Source: Methanobrevibacter sp. (GTDB lineage: Archaea; Methanobacteriota; Methanobacteria; Methanobacteriales; Methanobacteriaceae). Taken from it: 19,255 nt of DNA. A program made the position numbers and the translations under genes. Every line of letters begins with the position of its first letter. Position 1 is the first letter of the stretch. Of this stretch, positions 15,803-19,255 are shown piece after piece. The notes under the pieces are model-generated. The model was not told the DNA's origin and did not search any database. It saw nothing but the letters and a program-made list of their open reading frames with translations. The stretch is from positions 1 through 19,255 of the forward strand of contig WRCI01000010.1 of assembly GCA_009784145.1 (NCBI GenBank), read 5' to 3'.

Positions 15803-17593
15803 TTATTCAACTAAACGTTTTGGATTTTTTATTTTATCAAAATCAACAGTTTTTTCTATTTCTTCAAAAGAATGCATATCTGCAACAGATGCATAATCCA
15901 TTAATATAATCATTATGCTTTTTGTTTTTTTGTGAGAATCATTCTTTATAAGCTTTATGAATTTATCTTGTTTTATAAAAATATTTGATTTTTTTTCTTT
16001 TAAAAGCATTTTTATCATTTTTTTCATAGAAATTTTCTTTTTTCTATATTTTTTTATTATTCTCAATATTTTAGGATTTAAAAAGAAGTCTAATTCATTT
16101 AAACCAACTACTTTTAAAAAGAATTTACCTTTAAAACCAATTTTTTTATTTAAATGTTTTGTTAGTATGGGATTTAATTTATCTTTTACAAGATTATAAT
16201 CCCATAAAAATGGGATTTTTTCATGAAATTTAGATTTTTTAGGGCTGGCATATGCCTTAACTTCTGTGCATGGCAATTCTTTACCTACAAATGGAATCTT
16301 TAATAACTTTGGGTTGGAACGATTTAATAGTTCATATATAAATTCTTTAGAATTTTCATTATTTTTAGCATATGATAATGCAAAATATACTTCTTGTTCA
16401 GTATAAAATAATGGGAAAAAGAACATATTCATGTATAATCTGCGTCGTGCAGACCATCTATTAGCACTATATAGTAAATTCATGTCATGTCTTTTATAAG
16501 CATCATTTCCATAATGCAATATTAAATTATTTGCTGGAATTTTTCTAGATACTTCTGGAAGGTTATTGGAATTAAAGTCGCCTTGGCTTCGATAGAAACT
16601 AAACATATATTGATCAATAATTTGAGGACTTATTTGTTTTCCATCTTGAGGAATAGAATGAGTATAATTCAAATCAAGGCATTTTGCAACCTGTTTAGCT
16701 AGAATAACATCTGGATGGTCATCCACACCACCAGTAAAAGTTTGAAGATCGATTCCTACTTTGTCACAGATTGGTTTAAGAATTGCAACAGATAATCTTG
16801 AATCAAATCCACCAGTCAAACCTACTCTTATTTTTTCAGTAGTTGGCTGTATTTTAGCTAGATTTTCTTCGCTAAACTTTATTAAATTTTTATAATATTT
16901 ATCATAAAGAGATTTTCTATTTTTAAGAAATTCTTCTTCAAATGATTCAGGAATTTCAATTTTTTCTTTTTCTTTTATCACAATCTTTCCATCCTCAAAG
17001 TATTTTTCATCATGTGGTGAAATTCGTTTGATATCTTTGAAAATAGTTGATTTAGGATATTTTCGTTTTCCCCATTCACGGAATGTAGAATCATAAATAA
17101 AGTTACTATCATAATTTTCAACAAATGGTTTCTCTTTGAATTTTTCTAATCCGTCTACGATTAATTTTAATTCAGTTGATAGTACTGTGCAAGTTTCATC
17201 TTCATAATAAAATAATTGCCTTAAACCAAACTGTGGAGTTTTAAAAAACCCGTTTCCATTTTTATCTATTAATATTAATTGATAGTCTCCTAATAAATCC
17301 GAGTCTTCTTTTAAATTATCAAATAATATTTCTATATAGTCATTTCTTATAACATTATCAACATTAAATAATCCATTAGCAATTAAAATTTTATTTGAAT
17401 CAGCATAATAAGAATAACCTTCTTTTTCATTTATTATATGATTATATGGATACAAATAAACAATAAAATTGTTAATTTCTATTTTCACAGATTCTTCTGC
17501 TATTAACGAAGGTGCAAATTTAAAATTCAAAAATGCACGATTTAAATCACCTTCTTTAAATTTTTCTTTCTTTGATATAATTATAAATTGCAT
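15803..17593 (-). CDS. Asparagine-synthetase-like ATP-dependent amidotransferase lacking the glutaminase cysteine
   Basis: A 596-residue protein. The N-terminal ~150 residues look like the class II glutamine amidotransferase fold of AsnB (ADSNKILIANGLFNVDN, LLGDYQLILIDKNGNGFFKT, FGLRQLFYYEDE), but the protein starts MQFIIIS and so lacks the catalytic Cys2 of the usual MCGI start. The synthetase half has the PP-loop IRVGLTGGFDSRLSVAI (TGGFDSR at 260-266, equivalent to SGGxDS) and FTGGVDDHPDVILAKQVAK, so it should adenylate a carboxylate with ATP. A long basic C-terminus follows. Between two UDP-sugar dehydrogenases, the likeliest role is amide formation on a hexosaminuronic acid (ammonia, or another amine, as acceptor), as proposed for asparagine-synthetase homologues in bacterial O-antigen clusters. 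This is inference. The ATG at 17591-17593 has only weak upstream signals. Confidence 0.82.
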   Translation of the reverse strand: MQFIIISKKEKFKEGDLNRAFLNFKFAPSLIAEESVKIEINNFIVYLYPYNHIINEKEGYSYYADSNKILIANGLFNVDNVIRNDYIEILFDNLKEDSDLLGDYQLILIDKNGNGFFKTPQFGLRQLFYYEDETCTVLSTELKLIVDGLEKFKEKPFVENYDSNFIYDSTFREWGKRKYPKSTIFKDIKRISPHDEKYFEDGKIVIKEKEKIEIPESFEEEFLKNRKSLYDKYYKNLIKFSEENLAKIQPTTEKIRVGLTGGFDSRLSVAILKPICDKVGIDLQTFTGGVDDHPDVILAKQVAKCLDLNYTHSIPQDGKQISPQIIDQYMFSFYRSQGDFNSNNLPEVSRKIPANNLILHYGNDAYKRHDMNLLYSANRWSARRRLYMNMFFFPLFYTEQEVYFALSYAKNNENSKEFIYELLNRSNPKLLKIPFVGKELPCTEVKAYASPKKSKFHEKIPFLWDYNLVKDKLNPILTKHLNKKIGFKGKFFLKVVGLNELDFFLNPKILRIIKKYRKKKISMKKMIKMLLKEKKSNIFIKQDKFIKLIKNDSHKKTKSIMIILMDYASVADMHSFEEIEKTVDFDKIKNPKRLVE

Positions 17594-17757
17594 TTAATAT
17601 CTTTATCCATATAGTTAATTTCAACAGAATAAATACAGAATAAAATTTAAAAATGGGGGCATATGATAAAATATTAAAAATATAGTCCAACTAAGTACGT
17701 ATGCTAAAATTTTTTATTATTGGCAAAAAACTGAAGGAATTTTCTTGAATTTTCATT

Positions 17758-19029
17758 TTATCTAATTTTTCCATAATTTATAATTTTTACTCTCTCTTTT
17801 TGGGGTTCATTATTATTTTTATCATTTTTAACAACATTCTTTGTATCAAAAACAATAGGGTTTCTCATCTTATTAACCATTAAATCAAAGTTTAAATCTT
17901 TAAACTCATCATGGTCAGATAGTATAAGAGCTATATCAGCATATTCAATAGCTTCTTCAAAACTACAATAACTTTCATCTTCAATATGTGAGTCATGAAT
18001 AGCTATTTCATATCCTTCATTTTTTAGTAAATCTATAACAACTAAAGCAGGGCTTTCTCTCAGATCATCAGTATTTCCTTTATAAGCTACTCCTAAAATA
18101 GCTATTTTTGGATTTTCAATATTTCCAATACCTTCTAAAATCTTTTTTGTATTATCAACTACAAACTTTGGCATACTATTATTAATATCTCTAGCTAATT
18201 TAATCAGTTTAGCTTCTTTTGGAGCAAGTGCATAAATAAAATAAGGATCTATAGCTAAACAATGCCCACCTACTCCTGGTCCTGGAGAATGGATATTTAC
18301 ACGAGGGTGTTTATTAGCAAGTTCAATAACATCAAGTGTATTAACTCCAATAGAAGAACAAATTTTAGCAAGTTCATTAGCTAGTGCAATATTAACATCA
18401 CGGAAGGTATTTTCCATACATTTACTCATTTCAGCTGTTTTAGCTTCTGTTTTTACTATTTCTCCTTTAACAAAAATTTCATATACTTTAGCTACTTTAT
18501 CTGAACATTGAGGTGTCACACCTCCAATTATCCTATCATTATTAATTAATTCTTCTATTATTTTTCCAGGAAGAACTCTTTCAGGACAATGTGCAAGATA
18601 AAGATCCTCCCCAATAGTAAAACCAGCTTCTTCAAAAATTGGTTTTATTATATTGTCAGTTGACATTGGAGCTATGGTTGATTCAACAATTACAATATTT
18701 CTCTTTTTTAAAAGTGGAACTATGGAATTACATGCCTTCATAACTTTAGTTAAGTCACATGATAAATCACCCTTATTAGTAGGTGTTGGAACAGTAATTA
18801 TAAAAACATCACTTTCTTGAGCTGTAGTTGATGCATAATAGTTATTTTTACTTATAGCTGATTTTAATTTTTCTTTAAGTCCAGGTTCTTCTATAGGGAG
18901 TTCTCCTTCATTTAGTTTATCTACTTTTTCTGGATGTATATCTACACCCAGAACTTTACAGCCATTATCTGCAAAAAGAGTTGCAGTAGGAATTCCAATA
19001 TAGCCTTGCCCAATTATACAAACTTTCAT
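17758..19029 (-). CDS. wecC: UDP-N-acetyl-D-mannosamine dehydrogenase, WecC type
   Basis: I start at ATG 19027-19029 (MKVCIIGQGYIGIPTA), since GTGAT at plus 19034-19038 lies 4 nt upstream; the ATG at 19030-19032 and GTG at 19036-19038 are alternatives adding three residues or fewer. The protein is 423 residues. It has the NAD-binding loop (5-16), the acidic strand end VLGVDIHPEKV (27-37), VPTPTN (80-85), ESTIAP (116-121), the active-site segment AHCPERVLPG (146-155) and the catalytic Cys257 in GPGVGGHCLAIDPYF. AHCPERVLPG and GGHCLAIDP are typical of WecC-like enzymes, which oxidise UDP-ManNAc to UDP-ManNAcA. The partner epimerase WecB is not in the window. ManNAcA-type sugars are known in methanogen N-glycans, consistent with a role in surface glycan synthesis. 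Confidence 0.93.
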   Translation of the reverse strand: MKVCIIGQGYIGIPTATLFADNGCKVLGVDIHPEKVDKLNEGELPIEEPGLKEKLKSAISKNNYYASTTAQESDVFIITVPTPTNKGDLSCDLTKVMKACNSIVPLLKKRNIVIVESTIAPMSTDNIIKPIFEEAGFTIGEDLYLAHCPERVLPGKIIEELINNDRIIGGVTPQCSDKVAKVYEIFVKGEIVKTEAKTAEMSKCMENTFRDVNIALANELAKICSSIGVNTLDVIELANKHPRVNIHSPGPGVGGHCLAIDPYFIYALAPKEAKLIKLARDINNSMPKFVVDNTKKILEGIGNIENPKIAILGVAYKGNTDDLRESPALVVIDLLKNEGYEIAIHDSHIEDESYCSFEEAIEYADIALILSDHDEFKDLNFDLMVNKMRNPIVFDTKNVVKNDKNNNEPQKERVKIINYGKIR

Positions 19030-19033
19030 CATT

Positions 19034-19038
19034 ATCAC
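19034..19038 (-). promoter_or_regulatory. Ribosome-binding site GTGAT of the WecC-type gene
   Basis: GTGAT on the minus strand ends 4 nt before ATG 19029, the same spacing as at 9227-9231 for the 9222 start, and favours the short N-terminus. Confidence 0.6.
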
Positions 19039-19202
19039 ATTGTTAAAAGATTATTTTTATATCTTGAAAATCTAATTTAATTTTTATTATATTATAATCA
19101 ATTGATATTTTAAATATTGAACATTTTTATTTAACATTTATTTTATCTATTATTAGAATAAGTTAAATTAATATTATCATTATTATTATAATAATATATT
19201 AG

Positions 19203-19224
19203 TTTACTATATTAATATAGTAAA
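19203..19224. repeat. 22-bp perfect palindrome
   Basis: The half-site TTTACTATATT is followed directly by its reverse complement AATATAGTAAA with no spacer. It lies 16-37 bases before a possible plus-strand ATG at 19241 and its centre is TATA-like, so it could be an operator overlapping a promoter. Confidence 0.85.
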
Positions 19225-19240
19225 ACTTGATAATAATGAC

Positions 19241-19255
19241 ATGAAAAATATAAAA
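19241..19255 (+). CDS. Possible start of a plus-strand gene (MKNIK..., cut by the right edge)
   Basis: ATG AAA AAT ATA AAA gives MKNIK, the same five residues that open the GT2 gene at 14626. Only five codons are visible and no Shine-Dalgarno precedes them, so this is a guess based on the start and on the promoter-like palindrome upstream. Confidence 0.2.

Noticed and set aside
15957..16199. Plus-strand frame opposite the asparagine-synthetase-like gene
   Set aside because: It is Phe/Ile-rich and antisense to the basic C-terminus of a real gene.

Overview
The window is very AT-rich and reads as a surface-polysaccharide (glycan) biosynthesis locus of a methanogenic archaeon, most likely a Methanobrevibacter-like member of the Methanobacteriales. 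This is inferred from the low GC, TATA-like boxes, GGTGA/GTGAT ribosome-binding sites 3-4 nt before several start codons, and the style of the glycosyltransferases. No rRNA, tRNA or informational gene is present to prove it.

Left part (1-4.6 kb): a glycan protein running off the left edge on the minus strand, ending at the edge in a heptad-encoding tandem repeat. Divergent from it is a two-module glycosyltransferase (GT2 plus CgeB-like), followed by a class I SAM methyltransferase. Middle (4.7-7.1 kb): a second, unrelated methyltransferase on the minus strand. It is broken by an 18-base G tract inside its SAM-binding loop and by an A8 tract near its start, so it may be a phase-variable ON/OFF gene. 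Upstream of it sits a 1246-bp insertion sequence with 13-bp inverted ends and an exact 8-bp target duplication, whose transposase frame has three in-frame stops. Right of the IS (7.1-12.6 kb): a minus-strand dual glycosyltransferase, and divergent from it a 1028-residue GT2-CgeB-CgeB protein. These two genes are paralogues of the divergent pair at the left edge, so the locus contains a duplicated divergent gene pair.

Right part (12.7-19.0 kb): a VipA/TviB/WbpO-type UDP-N-acetylhexosamine 6-dehydrogenase, a single-domain GT2 with a C-terminal coiled coil, an asparagine-synthetase-like ATP-dependent amidotransferase without the N-terminal glutaminase cysteine, and a WecC-type UDP-ManNAc dehydrogenase. 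The last few bases may open another plus-strand gene.

Together the genes suggest a pathway in which two nucleotide-sugar dehydrogenases make N-acetyl-hexosaminuronic acids, the asparagine-synthetase-like enzyme may amidate a carboxylate, several modular glycosyltransferases assemble the chain, and methyltransferases decorate it. Switching of the G-tract methyltransferase, copy-number change in the coiled-coil repeat, and duplication and fusion of glycosyltransferase modules would all diversify the surface glycan.
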